NCBI GenBank assembly: GCA_947372155.1
Contig: CANBSM010000041.1
Span: forward strand, 1 to 9,121
Source: Burkholderiaceae bacterium
GTDB lineage: Bacteria; Pseudomonadota; Gammaproteobacteria; Burkholderiales; Burkholderiaceae
Reading direction: 5' to 3'
DNA length: 9,121 nucleotides
The notes beneath the pieces were generated by a model that saw only the letters and a list, made by a program, of their open reading frames with translations, had not been told where the DNA came from and did no database searches. Below are positions 1 through 7,832 of this stretch, one piece after another; the stretch's first letter is position 1, and each line of letters opens with the position of its first letter. The position numbers and the translations under genes were made by a program.

Positions 1-219
1 GCCGCCGAGCATTTCGCTCCAACGTTTCGCGTGATAAACCGGTGAAGGTCTGCCAACAAAATGCTTGAGCTCGTAATGAAACTCTTCAATGAATTCTGGA
101 TCGTGTTGATACTTTGCATAAGCTTCTTTAAGCTCATCCAAGGCAAACATCAATGTCTCAGAAACAAACACTCCGCCGTAAGGACCAAAGTGTCCTCGTG
201 CATCTGGCTTGTCGTACAT
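1..219 (-). CDS. trpB: Tryptophan synthase beta subunit, N-terminal part (cut by window edge)
   Basis: Only the first 73 codons are present; the gene runs off the left edge. TrpB is the PLP-dependent subunit of the cytoplasmic TrpA2B2 complex and condenses indole with L-serine to give tryptophan. The visible part reads [20 protein letters not shown] and continues into [11 protein letters not shown]. These match the family's N-terminal FGPYGG-FV-ETL block and the following YVGRP-P-L block. The PLP lysine lies beyond the edge, so activity cannot be judged. The ATG at 219-217 is chosen because a good Shine-Dalgarno (AAGAGG) lies 5 nt upstream and the length before the FGPYGG motif is normal. The gene follows trpF after a 30 bp gap on the same strand, as expected for a trpF-trpB(-trpA) cluster. 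trpA probably lies further left, but this is inference. Confidence 0.96.
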   Translation of the reverse strand, partial: MYDKPDARGHFGPYGGVFVSETLMFALDELKEAYAKYQHDPEFIEEFHYELKHFVGRPSPVYHAKRWSEMLGG

Positions 220-224
220 AGCTA

Positions 225-230
225 CCTCTT
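225..230 (-). promoter_or_regulatory. Ribosome binding site of trpB
   Basis: On the minus strand AAGAGG is followed by 5 nt (TAGCT) and then the trpB ATG. It is the strongest Shine-Dalgarno match in the trp part of the window and supports the chosen trpB start. It lies wholly in the 30 bp gap after the trpF stop, so trpB can be initiated independently of trpF translation. Confidence 0.7.
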
Positions 231-249
231 TTGATTTATCTACAGCAAA

Positions 250-927
250 TTATTGGGATGATGCATTGGCATCCGCTGCGCGCACTGCTTGAACAAATTG
301 GGCCATGAGCGCAGGATCTTTAACACCCCTGCTACTTTCTACGCCACTACTGACGTCAACCGCGCAAGGATGCAGGCGTGCAATGGCCTCGCCCACGTTG
401 TGCGTGTTCAATCCACCACTCAAAACGACCCGAGGCGCGTTTTCGCTTACCCATGTCTGTGGAATCCCTTGCCAATCAAAAGGAACGCCTCCGCCACCAT
501 ATCCCTCAATCAGGGCATCTAGCAGGAAAGCGTTTGCATCCCCGTATTGTAGGGAAAATTCATCAAATGCGAAGCCCTCTCCTACACGCGCAGCCTTCAT
601 CCAAGGCTCGCCTGCAGCAAGCTGGGCACAACGCTCTGGGGTCTCATCCCCATGAAACTGCCATAAGGTGATTGAGGCAGCAGCCCGAATAGCGGCAAAT
701 TCTTCATCTGTAGGATTGACGACTAGTCCAACGGCATCTACCCCTGCTGGGAGCCTAGAAATGAGCTGGGCAGCGATATTAGGGCTCACAGCACGCACAC
801 TGGGCGGATAAAAGACGAAGCCAACCGCATCAACCCCCGCAGAAACTGCGGAATCGATGTCAGACGCAGTCTTTAAACCGCAGATTTTGACCCTAGTTCG
901 GTCCGAAGAATATGTCAGTAAGCCCAT
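250..927 (-). CDS. trpF: Phosphoribosylanthranilate isomerase
   Basis: TrpF is a cytoplasmic TIM-barrel enzyme that isomerises N-(5-phosphoribosyl)anthranilate to CdRP, the third step from chorismate to tryptophan. The call uses the ATG at 927-925, giving 225 residues, close to the family norm of about 200-220. The N-terminal strand RVKICGL holds the expected catalytic cysteine (Cys16). The general-acid aspartate is in LLDA (Asp137). QFHGDE (90-95), LSGGL (169-173) and DVSSGVE (191-197) are the family's substrate and phosphate-binding blocks. The open frame runs upstream to an ATG at 1053, but that would overlap truA by about 100 bp and add a lysine-rich, non-family N-terminus, so it was rejected. 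No Shine-Dalgarno sits at normal distance from the 927 start, and a possible hairpin lies just upstream. An ATG at 981 inside truA is a weaker alternative. The gene is 25 bp from truA and 30 bp from trpB. Confidence 0.95.
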   Translation of the reverse strand: MGLLTYSSDRTRVKICGLKTASDIDSAVSAGVDAVGFVFYPPSVRAVSPNIAAQLISRLPAGVDAVGLVVNPTDEEFAAIRAAASITLWQFHGDETPERCAQLAAGEPWMKAARVGEGFAFDEFSLQYGDANAFLLDALIEGYGGGGVPFDWQGIPQTWVSENAPRVVLSGGLNTHNVGEAIARLHPCAVDVSSGVESSRGVKDPALMAQFVQAVRAADANASSQ

Positions 928-936
928 AAATGAATG

Positions 937-956
937 ATAAGGCCAAGGGCCCTTAT
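937..956 (-). other. Possible RNA hairpin at the truA-trpF junction
   Basis: Read on the minus strand, AUAAGG (956-951) can pair with CCUUAU (942-937) around an 8 nt loop. Alternatively GGCC (951-948) can pair with GGCC (944-941) around a 3 nt CUU loop, extended by one G-U and one A-U pair. The element includes the truA stop codon (955-953) and ends 9 nt before the trpF ATG. It has no continuous U-tract, so it does not look like an intrinsic terminator. Purine-rich Shine-Dalgarno-like AAGGG copies lie just upstream, inside the last truA codons. The pairing is seen in the sequence; any role in trpF translation is inference. Confidence 0.35.
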
Positions 957-1816
957 TTCCCTTGCCCTTTCTTTTGTTCATTATTTTGTTTCCCAATAAC
1001 CTTGTCAGGCAGCCACGAGTTTTCAAGCCATGGTTGTGGGATTGCAAATTCATCTGGGTAAGTGATTTTGGTCAAATACAAGCCATCAGCCATAAAGGTA
1101 GGGGCAGCAATTTGCCTGTTCTTAGCAGCGAGGACTTCGGCCATCCATTCTGGCTTTTGTCTGCCTTGGCCGATCTGTAAAAAACAACCGACCACATTAC
1201 GAATCATATGATGCAAAAAGGCATTTCCCTGAATTCGGAAATATAGCCATGGTTGCTCAGAAATAATCTCAATGGAATAAATCGTTTTTACTGGTGTTTT
1301 ACTCTGGCACTCCGATGAGCGAAAAGAACTGAAGTCGTGCTCCCCAATCAAGCACTCAGCCGATTTTTTCATAGCCTCTACATCAAGCCATTGATTTGGA
1401 GGCACCAATAAGTAACCCGCGCGTGAATGCGACATCGGCGAACGACAGGGCCCCGCTTGCAGGGCATAAATATATTCACGCTCATAAGCAGAGAAGCGCG
1501 CACTGAACTGATCAGAAACCGGCTTTGCCCAGTTAATAACAATCGATGACGGCAAGAATGAGTTCACCCCTCTTACCCATGAAAAGTCTTCGCGCTCAAC
1601 ATTGGTATCGAAATGTACAACCTGCCCTAAGGCATGAACTCCAGTGTCGGTTCTCCCTGCCGTAATCGTATGGATAGGATGCTCTGCGCAAGCCTGCTCA
1701 CCAACAAAGGCTGTAATCGCCTTTTCTAATTCATCTTGTACTGTGTTGTGGTTGACTTGTGTTTGCCAGCCTGAATATGGGCTGCCATCATATTGAAGGC
1801 CAAGGGCTATACGCAT
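953..1816 (-). CDS. truA: tRNA pseudouridine(38-40) synthase
   Basis: TruA converts uridines 38, 39 and 40 in the anticodon arm of many tRNAs to pseudouridine. The 287-residue protein begins [17 protein letters not shown], the family's opening strand. It carries the catalytic motif [10 protein letters not shown] with Asp57, then [15 protein letters not shown] (111-117), the RNA-contacting [11 protein letters not shown] block (200-210) and the ADGLYL block (243-248) near the C-terminus. Length is slightly above the usual 250-270 because of a lysine- and glutamine-rich tail (about 275-287). The DNA for that tail is A/G-rich and contains Shine-Dalgarno-like AAGGG copies before trpF. The start is 3 bp past the fimV stop with no visible ribosome binding site, so translation probably depends on coupling to fimV. 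The order fimV-truA-trpF is also known from pseudomonads. Confidence 0.97.
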   Translation of the reverse strand: MRIALGLQYDGSPYSGWQTQVNHNTVQDELEKAITAFVGEQACAEHPIHTITAGRTDTGVHALGQVVHFDTNVEREDFSWVRGVNSFLPSSIVINWAKPVSDQFSARFSAYEREYIYALQAGPCRSPMSHSRAGYLLVPPNQWLDVEAMKKSAECLIGEHDFSSFRSSECQSKTPVKTIYSIEIISEQPWLYFRIQGNAFLHHMIRNVVGCFLQIGQGRQKPEWMAEVLAAKNRQIAAPTFMADGLYLTKITYPDEFAIPQPWLENSWLPDKVIGKQNNEQKKGQGK

Positions 1817-1819
1817 GAT

Positions 1820-3211
1820 CTAGATATTGCGATGCGAGATTTCTGCCAACAAGCCCTGCGCTTCAATGGTGATAGCTGGATCGACAGAATTACTGATGCG
1901 AAGCACTTCATCCAATGACTTTTTAGCTGCAGAAAAATCTTCGATCGTAATGTATGCACGCGCTAGATTGAGTTTGACACGTAAGGTATCCGCCAAGGGA
2001 TTCGCTACCGGTGCAATTGATGTTGATAGGCTCTCTTTTGCAGGCTTTGAAAGGTCGAGATCAATCCCTTCAAATAAGGCCTTAGCACGAGCCGGCATTT
2101 CAAATGGCGCACCTGCTGCAGGCTTACTATCTTTACCTATATCTTTGGTTGTATGTGTTGTTGATGCATTGAAAGTAGGTACTTCGGAGCGACGCGCATT
2201 ACGGGCTAAGCCCCAGAGCAATAAGCCGGTCAAGCCAATCAAACCAATTCCCAGAATGGCTGGGCCAAATCCACCTAAGCCAAAATTATTGTCAACTGCC
2301 TTTTTCTCCTTAGATTTATCTAGAAGTCTTTGTAAGTCAGCAATATTCTTTTCCAGTTCAGCAACACGCGTTTTAGTTTGCTCGAGCATCTTTTCTTGAG
2401 CAACCAACTCTTCTGTATATCGACGCTCCTGCTCATTACCATCTGCGCTTGAGCCAATCTTCAGGCGATCTTTGGCTGGCGCTTCAGTAGTTTTGGTATT
2501 CGACTTAGCAGCAACTAAGGCACCATCCCTTTCACCATGTTCTTGACGCCATTGTTCATTAGCATCTGCAACAAACTGATTTGCCTCTGCGGGACTAATG
2601 GATCGCAACAGCGCTTGACTTGGTTTGGTCAGCTCAGCACCGGCAGCCAAACGATTGATACTACCGCTAGCAAATGCATCAGGATTGGCTTTATATAAAG
2701 CCATCATGGTTTGATCTAAAGTGGCGCCATCCAGTTGGGGCGCAATGATAGCAGCGATTTCTGATAATGATTGCCCAGGCTTAACGGTAATCTTCTGCAC
2801 ATCACCGAGCAATAATGTAAATGTCTTTGTAAGGCTGCCGCTAGACCAATTAAGATTGACCAATACATCCAAGAATGGATCCTCAGTCATCGGGACAGAA
2901 TTAACTGTCTCAACTAAGACCATGAGTTGCTCTTGCCTATTGCGATATACCATCGCCTGTGGATTGAGCTCAAGAATCTTTTGGGAAATACCTAAGCGCT
3001 CATAAGATGCCTTATTAGGCATCGTCACGTTCAGGGTTGATAAAGAGCCCTGCTCATCTGCCCCAACTCGAATTGGGATCTCAACACGGAGTGGCTCACC
3101 AGGACGTGACTGAAGTTGAGGAGCACCTAAGGTAATCGCACCAGCAATAGATGACCAACTAAGCAGAGCTAAGTAAAGTAGCTTTAAACCCAGCTGGTTA
3201 ATTCGAAACAT
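1820..3211 (-). CDS. fimV: FimV-type peptidoglycan-binding (LysM) inner-membrane protein, compact form
   Basis: FimV/HubP proteins are inner-membrane proteins with a periplasmic LysM domain. They organise type IV pilus assembly and polar landmarks in other Proteobacteria. This 463-residue version has a signal peptide (about 1-25, cleavage plausible after SIAGA), then the FimV N-terminal domain (26-138, ITLGAPQLQSRPGEPLRVEI). Next is a LysM-like segment (139-197, VKPGQSLSEIA through ALYKANPDAF and SINRLAAGAEL), which is very typical of FimV. A charged coiled coil follows (about 257-303, EELVAQEKMLEQ), then one transmembrane helix (about 313-336) and a cytoplasmic C-terminal TPR-like module (405-461, KLNLARAYI through AAKKSLDEVL). 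It lacks the long acidic repeat region that takes classical FimV to about 900 residues. A weak AGAGAAG ribosome site overlaps the asd stop, 9 bp upstream. Whether it serves pili here cannot be told from this window. Confidence 0.9.
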   Translation of the reverse strand: MFRINQLGLKLLYLALLSWSSIAGAITLGAPQLQSRPGEPLRVEIPIRVGADEQGSLSTLNVTMPNKASYERLGISQKILELNPQAMVYRNRQEQLMVLVETVNSVPMTEDPFLDVLVNLNWSSGSLTKTFTLLLGDVQKITVKPGQSLSEIAAIIAPQLDGATLDQTMMALYKANPDAFASGSINRLAAGAELTKPSQALLRSISPAEANQFVADANEQWRQEHGERDGALVAAKSNTKTTEAPAKDRLKIGSSADGNEQERRYTEELVAQEKMLEQTKTRVAELEKNIADLQRLLDKSKEKKAVDNNFGLGGFGPAILGIGLIGLTGLLLWGLARNARRSEVPTFNASTTHTTKDIGKDSKPAAGAPFEMPARAKALFEGIDLDLSKPAKESLSTSIAPVANPLADTLRVKLNLARAYITIEDFSAAKKSLDEVLRISNSVDPAITIEAQGLLAEISHRNI

Positions 3212-3220
3212 AAACGCTGA

Positions 3221-4378
3221 TTACTTCTCTAGCAGAATGCGTAGCATGCGGCGCAATGGCTCAGCAGCACCCCACAAGAGTTGGTCGCCAACAGTAAAGG
3301 CTCCCAAATACTCTGGGCCCATTGCCATCTTATGCAAGCGGCCAATAGGAACAGTCAATGTACCGCTTACTGCTGCAGGTGATAAATCACGCTCGGTAGT
3401 TTCACGATCATTTGGAACCACTTTGACCCACTGATTATCTGCAGCCAAAATCGCTTCGATCTCTTTTAGCGGAATATCTTTTTTGAGTTTCACAGTCAAG
3501 CCTTGTGAATGGCAGCGCATTGAGCCGACGCGCACACACAAACCGTCTACCGGAATACTGCCAGGTGTACGAAATGCTGGACGACCCAAGATCTTATTGA
3601 ACTCAGCTCCGCCCTTCCACTCTTCTTTAGTTTGACCATTTTCAACAGGTACATCGATCCATGGAATCAAACTACCCGCTAATGCAGTGTTGCGGAAATT
3701 CTTTTTCGGGAAATCAGCAGAACGCAATGTCTCAGTAACCTTACGATCAATGTCCAAGATCCAAGAAGATGGGTCAGCCAATTCACTCGCAACGCTATCA
3801 CGCAATGCGCCCATTTGTAGGAGCAACTCACGCATGTTTTGAGCACCGGCACCAGAAGCAGCTTGATAAGTCATCGCACTGATCCACTCAACCATATCCG
3901 CCTTAACCAGGCCACCCATAGCGATCATCATCAAACTCACGGTGCAATTGGCACCAATCCAATTTTTTCCACCAGCAGCCAAGGCCTTATCAATCACTGG
4001 GCGATTTACTGGATCCAAGATCAATACAGCGTCATCTTTCATACGCAGTGCGCTAGCAGCATCAATCCAATGGCCATTCCAACCTGTAGCACGTAGCTTA
4101 GGGAAGATGTCATTGGTGTAATCGCCACCCTGGCAAGTCAAGATGATGTCGCAACGTGACAATGCCTTGAGGTCATTGGCATCTTGCAAAGTACTTTGGC
4201 TCTTGGTCACTTTTTGGCCATTGAGTAAAGGTACCTCACCACCCGCTTGGCTGGTACTGAAGAATACAGGCTCGATCAGATCGAAATCTTTTTCAGCCAA
4301 CATTCTCTCCATGAGAACGCTGCCAACCATACCGCGCCAGCCTACTAAACCAACCAAAGGTGTTTTTGAATTTGCCAT
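3221..4378 (-). CDS. asd: Aspartate-semialdehyde dehydrogenase
   Basis: Asd reduces L-aspartyl phosphate to aspartate-4-semialdehyde with NADPH. It is the branch-point enzyme for lysine, diaminopimelate, methionine and threonine. The 385-residue protein begins with the NADP-binding strand [12 protein letters not shown] (8-20). The active-site cysteine is in [11 protein letters not shown] (Cys145, equivalent to Cys135 in E. coli). Substrate-binding arginine and catalytic histidine are in [13 protein letters not shown] (Arg283, His290). The [16 protein letters not shown] segment and the slightly long length fit the proteobacterial E. coli-like class. The ATG start fits the family N-terminus, but the 20 nt before it contain no Shine-Dalgarno. 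It lies 45 bp after leuB and 9 bp before fimV. The leuB-asd-fimV-truA-trpF neighbourhood is conserved in several beta- and gammaproteobacteria. Confidence 0.98.
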   Translation of the reverse strand: MANSKTPLVGLVGWRGMVGSVLMERMLAEKDFDLIEPVFFSTSQAGGEVPLLNGQKVTKSQSTLQDANDLKALSRCDIILTCQGGDYTNDIFPKLRATGWNGHWIDAASALRMKDDAVLILDPVNRPVIDKALAAGGKNWIGANCTVSLMMIAMGGLVKADMVEWISAMTYQAASGAGAQNMRELLLQMGALRDSVASELADPSSWILDIDRKVTETLRSADFPKKNFRNTALAGSLIPWIDVPVENGQTKEEWKGGAEFNKILGRPAFRTPGSIPVDGLCVRVGSMRCHSQGLTVKLKKDIPLKEIEAILAADNQWVKVVPNDRETTERDLSPAAVSGTLTVPIGRLHKMAMGPEYLGAFTVGDQLLWGAAEPLRRMLRILLEK

Positions 4379-4423
4379 GATGAACTATCTAGTGAATGTA
4401 TTTAATTTGCTTCTAGTTAATTT
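4379..4423 (-). other. AT-rich leuB-asd spacer without a clear ribosome binding site
   Basis: This is the longest gap between genes in the window (45 bp), and 34 of 45 bases are A or T. It holds two copies of ACTAGA on the minus strand (4417-4412 and 4393-4388), starts 24 bp apart, each containing the generally under-represented CTAG. No GC-rich stem with a U-tract is present, so it is not a convincing terminator. No AGGAG-like element precedes the asd ATG. The AT content would permit a weak promoter for asd, but I could not match a -35/-10 pair with good spacing. A regulatory role is unproven. Confidence 0.35.
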
Positions 4424-5494
4424 TTATGCAAGTGCTGCAACTACAGCATCGCCCATTTCGACGGTAGACACTTTTTTCGTGCCTTCTGTATAAATATCTG
4501 CTGTACGTAAACCTTGCGCTAATACTTTTTGTACGGCCTTTTCAATACGATCCGCCTCAGCAGGCATGCCTAATGAGTAACGTAGCATCATTGCAGCTGA
4601 CAAAATCGTTGCCAATGGATTGGCGATGCCTTTACCAGCAATATCCGGCGCAGAACCATGACTTGGCTCATACAAGCCCTTGTTATTCTTATCCAAAGAT
4701 GCAGATGGCAACATACCAATGGAGCCAGTCAACATTGCGGCCTCATCAGACAAAATGTCACCAAACAAATTACCAGTAACTACCACGTCAAATGCTTTAG
4801 GCGCCTTAACTAATTGCATTGCAGCGTTATCCACATACATATGGGATAACTCAACATCTAGGTAGTCTTTGGACACTCGAATCATTACTTCACGCCAAAG
4901 CTGAGAAGTCTCTAATACGTTTGCCTTGTCTACGCTACACACTTTTTTACCGCGCTTGCGTGCCGCCTCAAAAGCAACATGTCCAATGCGCTCCACTTCA
5001 GGCTCGCTGTAATGCATAGTATCGAAACCTTCGCGCGCACCCTTAAACAACGGCAACTCTGAAGTGCGAATGCCGCGTGGCTGACCAAAATAAATATCAC
5101 CATTGAGCTCACGCACAATCAAGATATCCAAGCCGCCAATGATTTCTGGCTTAAGGCTTGAAGCAGCAGTAAGCTCTGGATAGCATATGGCAGGCCTAAA
5201 GTTGGCAAACAACTCAAGGTGTTTACGCAAACCCAAGATGGCTTGCTCAGGACGAAGTTCGCGTGCGAGCGTGTCGTATTTCCAGTCGCCTACTGCACCA
5301 AACAAAATAGCATCCGCCTTTTTAGCGAGCTCTAGGGTGGCTGGTGGCAAAGGATGTCCAGCAACGTCATAGGCTGCTCCGCCTACGGGAGCCTCTTCTA
5401 AATCAAACTTTGGACCAAGTGCTTGGAGCACTCGAACGGCTTGAGCAACGATTTCCGGGCCGATACCATCGCCCGGTAGAACTGCAATTTTCAT
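4424..5494 (-). CDS. leuB: 3-isopropylmalate dehydrogenase
   Basis: LeuB oxidatively decarboxylates (2R,3S)-3-isopropylmalate with NAD+ to 2-oxoisocaproate, the last leucine-specific step before transamination. The 356-residue protein is normal length for this beta-decarboxylating dehydrogenase family. It opens [15 protein letters not shown]. Substrate-binding arginines are visible in [15 protein letters not shown] (Arg90, Arg100) and [11 protein letters not shown] (Arg128, catalytic Tyr135). The catalytic lysine is in [11 protein letters not shown] (Lys190). Metal-binding aspartates are in VDNAAMQL (Asp222) and GDILSDEAA (Asp246, Asp250). The NAD-binding loop reads [18 protein letters not shown] (276-293). 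The leucine-side loop around 85-90 (AILGLRKHL) supports isopropylmalate rather than isocitrate or tartrate as substrate. The ATG at 5494 has a good AAAGG site 6 nt upstream. It lies 23 bp after leuD. Confidence 0.98.
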   Translation of the reverse strand: MKIAVLPGDGIGPEIVAQAVRVLQALGPKFDLEEAPVGGAAYDVAGHPLPPATLELAKKADAILFGAVGDWKYDTLARELRPEQAILGLRKHLELFANFRPAICYPELTAASSLKPEIIGGLDILIVRELNGDIYFGQPRGIRTSELPLFKGAREGFDTMHYSEPEVERIGHVAFEAARKRGKKVCSVDKANVLETSQLWREVMIRVSKDYLDVELSHMYVDNAAMQLVKAPKAFDVVVTGNLFGDILSDEAAMLTGSIGMLPSASLDKNNKGLYEPSHGSAPDIAGKGIANPLATILSAAMMLRYSLGMPAEADRIEKAVQKVLAQGLRTADIYTEGTKKVSTVEMGDAVVAALA

Positions 5495-5500
5495 GAAAGG

Positions 5501-5505
5501 CCTTT
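5501..5505 (-). promoter_or_regulatory. Ribosome binding site of leuB
   Basis: AAAGG lies 6 nt before the leuB ATG and fixes that start. It is half of a 10 bp palindrome, AAAGGCCTTT (5496-5505). The leuC leader carries a similar sequence (AAAGG, a 6 nt spacer ending CTC or TTC, then ATG), and 14 of the 17 bases ending at each ATG agree. Confidence 0.65.
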
Positions 5506-5517
5506 AAATCAACGAAA

Positions 5518-6165
5518 TTACGGCAATTGTGTCGCAAGCCAAGGCATTTTGAGAATGCGCTCAGCTTCATAAGCCTTAATTTTATCTGCATGTTGCAGAG
5601 TTAAGCCAATATCGTCTAAGCCGTTGAGCAGGCAATACTTCCTAAAGGGGGCCACTTCAAAGCCGTAGGCTGTGCCATCAGGGGTAAGCACCTGCTGGGC
5701 GTCTAAATCGATTGTTAATTGATAACCGTTAAAAGCCTGGGTTTCATTAAAAAGATGATCGACCTGCATTTCAGTCAAAACAATCGGCAAAACGCCGTTT
5801 TTAAAGCAGTTGTTGTAGAAGATGTCTGCAAAACTAGGTGCAATCACAGCTCTAAAGCCAAATTGATCTAAGGCCCAAGGAGCATGTTCACGAGAACTAC
5901 CGCAACCAAAGTTTTTGCGTGCAAGCAAGATGCCGGCGCCTTTATAGCGTGCTTGATTAAGCACAAAGTCTGGATTGATGGGGCGCGTACTGCAATCTTG
6001 ACCAGGTTCGCCATGATCAAGGTAGCGCCATTCATCAAATAGGTTTTGCCCAAAGCCAGTCTTCTTGATGGATTTTAGAAACTGCTTCGGAATAATGGCA
6101 TCGGTATCTACGTTCTCGCGATTAAGCGGAGCAACTAAACCTTTGTATACCGTAAATTTTTCCAT
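5518..6165 (-). CDS. leuD: 3-isopropylmalate dehydratase small subunit
   Basis: LeuD is the swivelling small subunit of isopropylmalate isomerase. With LeuC it interconverts 2- and 3-isopropylmalate through 2-isopropylmaleate in the cytoplasm. The 215-residue protein is close to the bacterial norm of about 200. It begins [20 protein letters not shown], the family's N-terminal substrate-side block. [15 protein letters not shown] (85-99) contains the GSSREHA loop that recognises substrate, followed by [18 protein letters not shown] (107-124). The ATG at 6165 matches the family start. Its ribosome binding site is weak: an AGAG about 13 nt upstream. It is separated from its partner leuC by the small lipoprotein gene, with a 32 bp gap to that gene and 23 bp to leuB. 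No truncation or unusual residue was seen. Confidence 0.98.
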   Translation of the reverse strand: MEKFTVYKGLVAPLNRENVDTDAIIPKQFLKSIKKTGFGQNLFDEWRYLDHGEPGQDCSTRPINPDFVLNQARYKGAGILLARKNFGCGSSREHAPWALDQFGFRAVIAPSFADIFYNNCFKNGVLPIVLTEMQVDHLFNETQAFNGYQLTIDLDAQQVLTPDGTAYGFEVAPFRKYCLLNGLDDIGLTLQHADKIKAYEAERILKMPWLATQLP

Positions 6166-6197
6166 GATTCGACTTTTACTCTATTGGCTCTAAATGT

Positions 6198-6404
6198 TTA
6201 CTTCACAGGGGTAACGACTACATCCTTACCCTTGGTTTGAGATTGATTATTTTGTTGTGTGTTGCCAGATCCGCCCATGGATGTTCCCATGTTCTGCAAA
6301 TCCTTACCAACACCTTCCATGGTGCTACTACAAGCAGAAATAATGATTCCAACAGTGCCAATAATTGCTAATCTAGAAATTAAAGAGAGTGAAGAAAATT
6401 TCAT
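6198..6404 (-). CDS. Entericidin-like small lipoprotein within the leu cluster
   Basis: This gene encodes a 68-residue protein with a hydrophobic signal peptide (residues 8-24) and a lipobox ISAC with the lipidation cysteine at Cys25. Serine at +2 gives no inner-membrane retention signal, so an outer-membrane location is predicted. After the cysteine, SSTMEGVGKDLQNMG resembles the short mature part of entericidin A/B family lipoproteins (C-T-GAG-DI pattern). It then has a tail of about 26 residues rich in Q, N, S, G and K (43-68), longer than classical entericidins. A clear AAGGA ribosome site overlaps the leuC stop codon, 9 nt before the ATG, so it is very likely translated. It lies 12 bp after leuC and 32 bp before leuD. 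E. coli EcnA and EcnB act as antidote and bacteriolytic toxin, but only one copy is present here and toxicity should not be assumed. Family assignment is from motif recognition; the function is unknown. Confidence 0.85.
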   Translation of the reverse strand: MKFSSLSLISRLAIIGTVGIIISACSSTMEGVGKDLQNMGTSMGGSGNTQQNNQSQTKGKDVVVTPVK

Positions 6405-6413
6405 GTATTCGTT

Positions 6414-6418
6414 TCCTT
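6414..6418 (-). promoter_or_regulatory. Ribosome binding site of the entericidin-like gene
   Basis: AAGGA overlaps the leuC stop codon (TAAGGA) and lies 9 nt before the lipoprotein ATG. The overlap implies close coupling between leuC termination and lipoprotein initiation. It is good evidence that this small ORF is real. Confidence 0.65.
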
Positions 6419-7826
6419 ATGAAATCTTACGAACATCAACAAAGTGGCCTTCAATTGCAGCAGCAGCTGCCATGGCAGGACTAACTAAGTGGGTGCGACC
6501 GCCATTGCCTTGACGACCTTCGAAATTACGATTCGATGTTGAGGCGCAGCGCTCACCTGGCTCGAGGCGATCGGCATTCATAGCCAGGCACATGGAGCAA
6601 CCAGGCTCACGCCATTCAAAACCAGCAGCCTTGAAAATACGATCTAGCCCTTCACGTTCTGCTTGGGCTTTTACCAATCCAGAACCAGGAACAACCAACG
6701 CTAACTTCACGTTAGCGGCAACCTTCTTGCCTAAACGATCAACTACCTTAGCAGCAGCACGCATATCTTCAATGCGACTATTGGTGCAAGAGCCGATAAA
6801 TACTTTATCTATAGCAATGCTACTCAATGGCGTGTTTGGTACGAGGTTCATATACTCCAAAGCACGCTCCATTGCTGAGCGCTTGTTTGGATCACGTTCT
6901 TTTTCTGGATCAGGAACGCGCTCGCTAATTGCAAGCACCATTTCAGGTGAAGTGCCCCAGGTAACCTGTGGAGCAATTTCTTCAGCACGCAATTCAACAA
7001 CGGCGTCAAACTTCGCGTCTGCATCTGAATGCAAAGTTCTCCAATACTGCAAAGCTTGCAACATCGCAGGGCCCTTGGGTGCATATGGGCGACCTTGAAT
7101 GTATTCAATCGTAGTTTCATCTACAGCAACCAAGCCAGCGCGTGCACCAGCCTCAATCGCCATATTGCAAACTGTCATGCGACCTTCCATAGAGAGGTTG
7201 CGAATCGCTTCACCAGCAAACTCAATGGTGTAACCGGTACCGCCTGCTGTGCCGATCTTGCCAATCACAGCTAACACAATATCTTTAGCAGTAGAACCTG
7301 GCTGTAAACGTCCGTCCACACGTACCAGCATGTTTTTGCTCTTTTTCATAAGCAAAGTTTGGGTTGCTAATACATGTTCAACTTCAGAGGTACCAATACC
7401 AAATGCCAAAGCACCAAAGGCGCCGTGGGTGCTGGTATGAGAATCCCCACACACTACAGTCATGCCGGGTAAAGTGGCGCCCTGCTCTGGTCCAATGACG
7501 TGCACAATCCCTTGGCGGGTATCGTTCATCTTGTATTGGGTAATCCCAAAGGCGTCGCAGTTTTGATCCAAGGTATCTACTTGCAACTTGGAAATCGGAT
7601 CGGCAATCCCCTCGGAACGATCAGTCGTTGGTACGTTGTGATCGGATACAGCCAAATTGGCTGAGATACGCCAAACAGGACGGCCAGCCATATTCAAACC
7701 TTCAAATGCCTGAGGACTGGTTACCTCATGCAATAACTGACGGTCGATATAAATCGTGGCTGTGCCATCTTCTTCAGAGTAAACAACGTGGTCATCCCAC
7801 AATTTGTCATAAAGCGTACGAGACAT
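6417..7826 (-). CDS. leuC: 3-isopropylmalate dehydratase large subunit
   Basis: LeuC is the aconitase-family subunit that carries the [4Fe-4S] cluster of isopropylmalate isomerase, in the second step of leucine synthesis. The 469-residue length is standard for the bacterial heterodimeric type. It starts [13 protein letters not shown], then has [10 protein letters not shown] (61-70) and [20 protein letters not shown] (124-143). The three cluster cysteines are Cys347 in IGSCTNSR and Cys410 and Cys413 in [19 protein letters not shown] (432-440) and the closing [16 protein letters not shown] complete the family pattern. The ATG at 7826 has AAAGG 6 nt upstream. It lies 17 bp after gltA, leaving no room for a leucine leader peptide or attenuator, so expression probably follows a promoter further upstream. 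LeuD, its partner, is encoded after one intervening lipoprotein gene. Confidence 0.98.
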   Translation of the reverse strand: MSRTLYDKLWDDHVVYSEEDGTATIYIDRQLLHEVTSPQAFEGLNMAGRPVWRISANLAVSDHNVPTTDRSEGIADPISKLQVDTLDQNCDAFGITQYKMNDTRQGIVHVIGPEQGATLPGMTVVCGDSHTSTHGAFGALAFGIGTSEVEHVLATQTLLMKKSKNMLVRVDGRLQPGSTAKDIVLAVIGKIGTAGGTGYTIEFAGEAIRNLSMEGRMTVCNMAIEAGARAGLVAVDETTIEYIQGRPYAPKGPAMLQALQYWRTLHSDADAKFDAVVELRAEEIAPQVTWGTSPEMVLAISERVPDPEKERDPNKRSAMERALEYMNLVPNTPLSSIAIDKVFIGSCTNSRIEDMRAAAKVVDRLGKKVAANVKLALVVPGSGLVKAQAEREGLDRIFKAAGFEWREPGCSMCLAMNADRLEPGERCASTSNRNFEGRQGNGGRTHLVSPAMAAAAAIEGHFVDVRKIS

Positions 7827-7832
7827 GAGAGA

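Noticed and set aside
305..655. Overlapping plus-strand open frames antisense to trpF.
   Set aside because: Several frames are open at once because of base composition. None encodes a recognisable protein, while the minus strand carries all TrpF motifs.
928..1053. In-frame upstream extension of trpF to an ATG at 1053.
   Set aside because: It would overlap truA by about 100 bp and add a lysine-rich N-terminus that TrpF proteins lack. The KICG strand belongs near the N-terminus, which fits the ATG at 927.
1827..2399. 190-codon plus-strand open frame antisense to fimV.
   Set aside because: It is serine- and arginine-rich shadow sequence with no recognisable domain, and it lies entirely within a well-supported gene on the other strand.
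4383..4418. AACTA/TAGTT inverted repeat in the leuB-asd gap as a terminator.
   Set aside because: The stem is only 5 bp, AT-rich, with a loop of more than 20 nt and no following U-tract.
5496..5505. Palindrome AAAGGCCTTT before leuB as a possible operator.
   Set aside because: It is only 10 bp with no spacer, and half of it is explained by the ribosome binding site. No second copy or other operator feature was found.
6592..7098. 168-codon plus-strand open frame antisense to leuC.
   Set aside because: It mirrors conserved leuC codons, has no domain signature, and no clear ribosome site was noticed before it.
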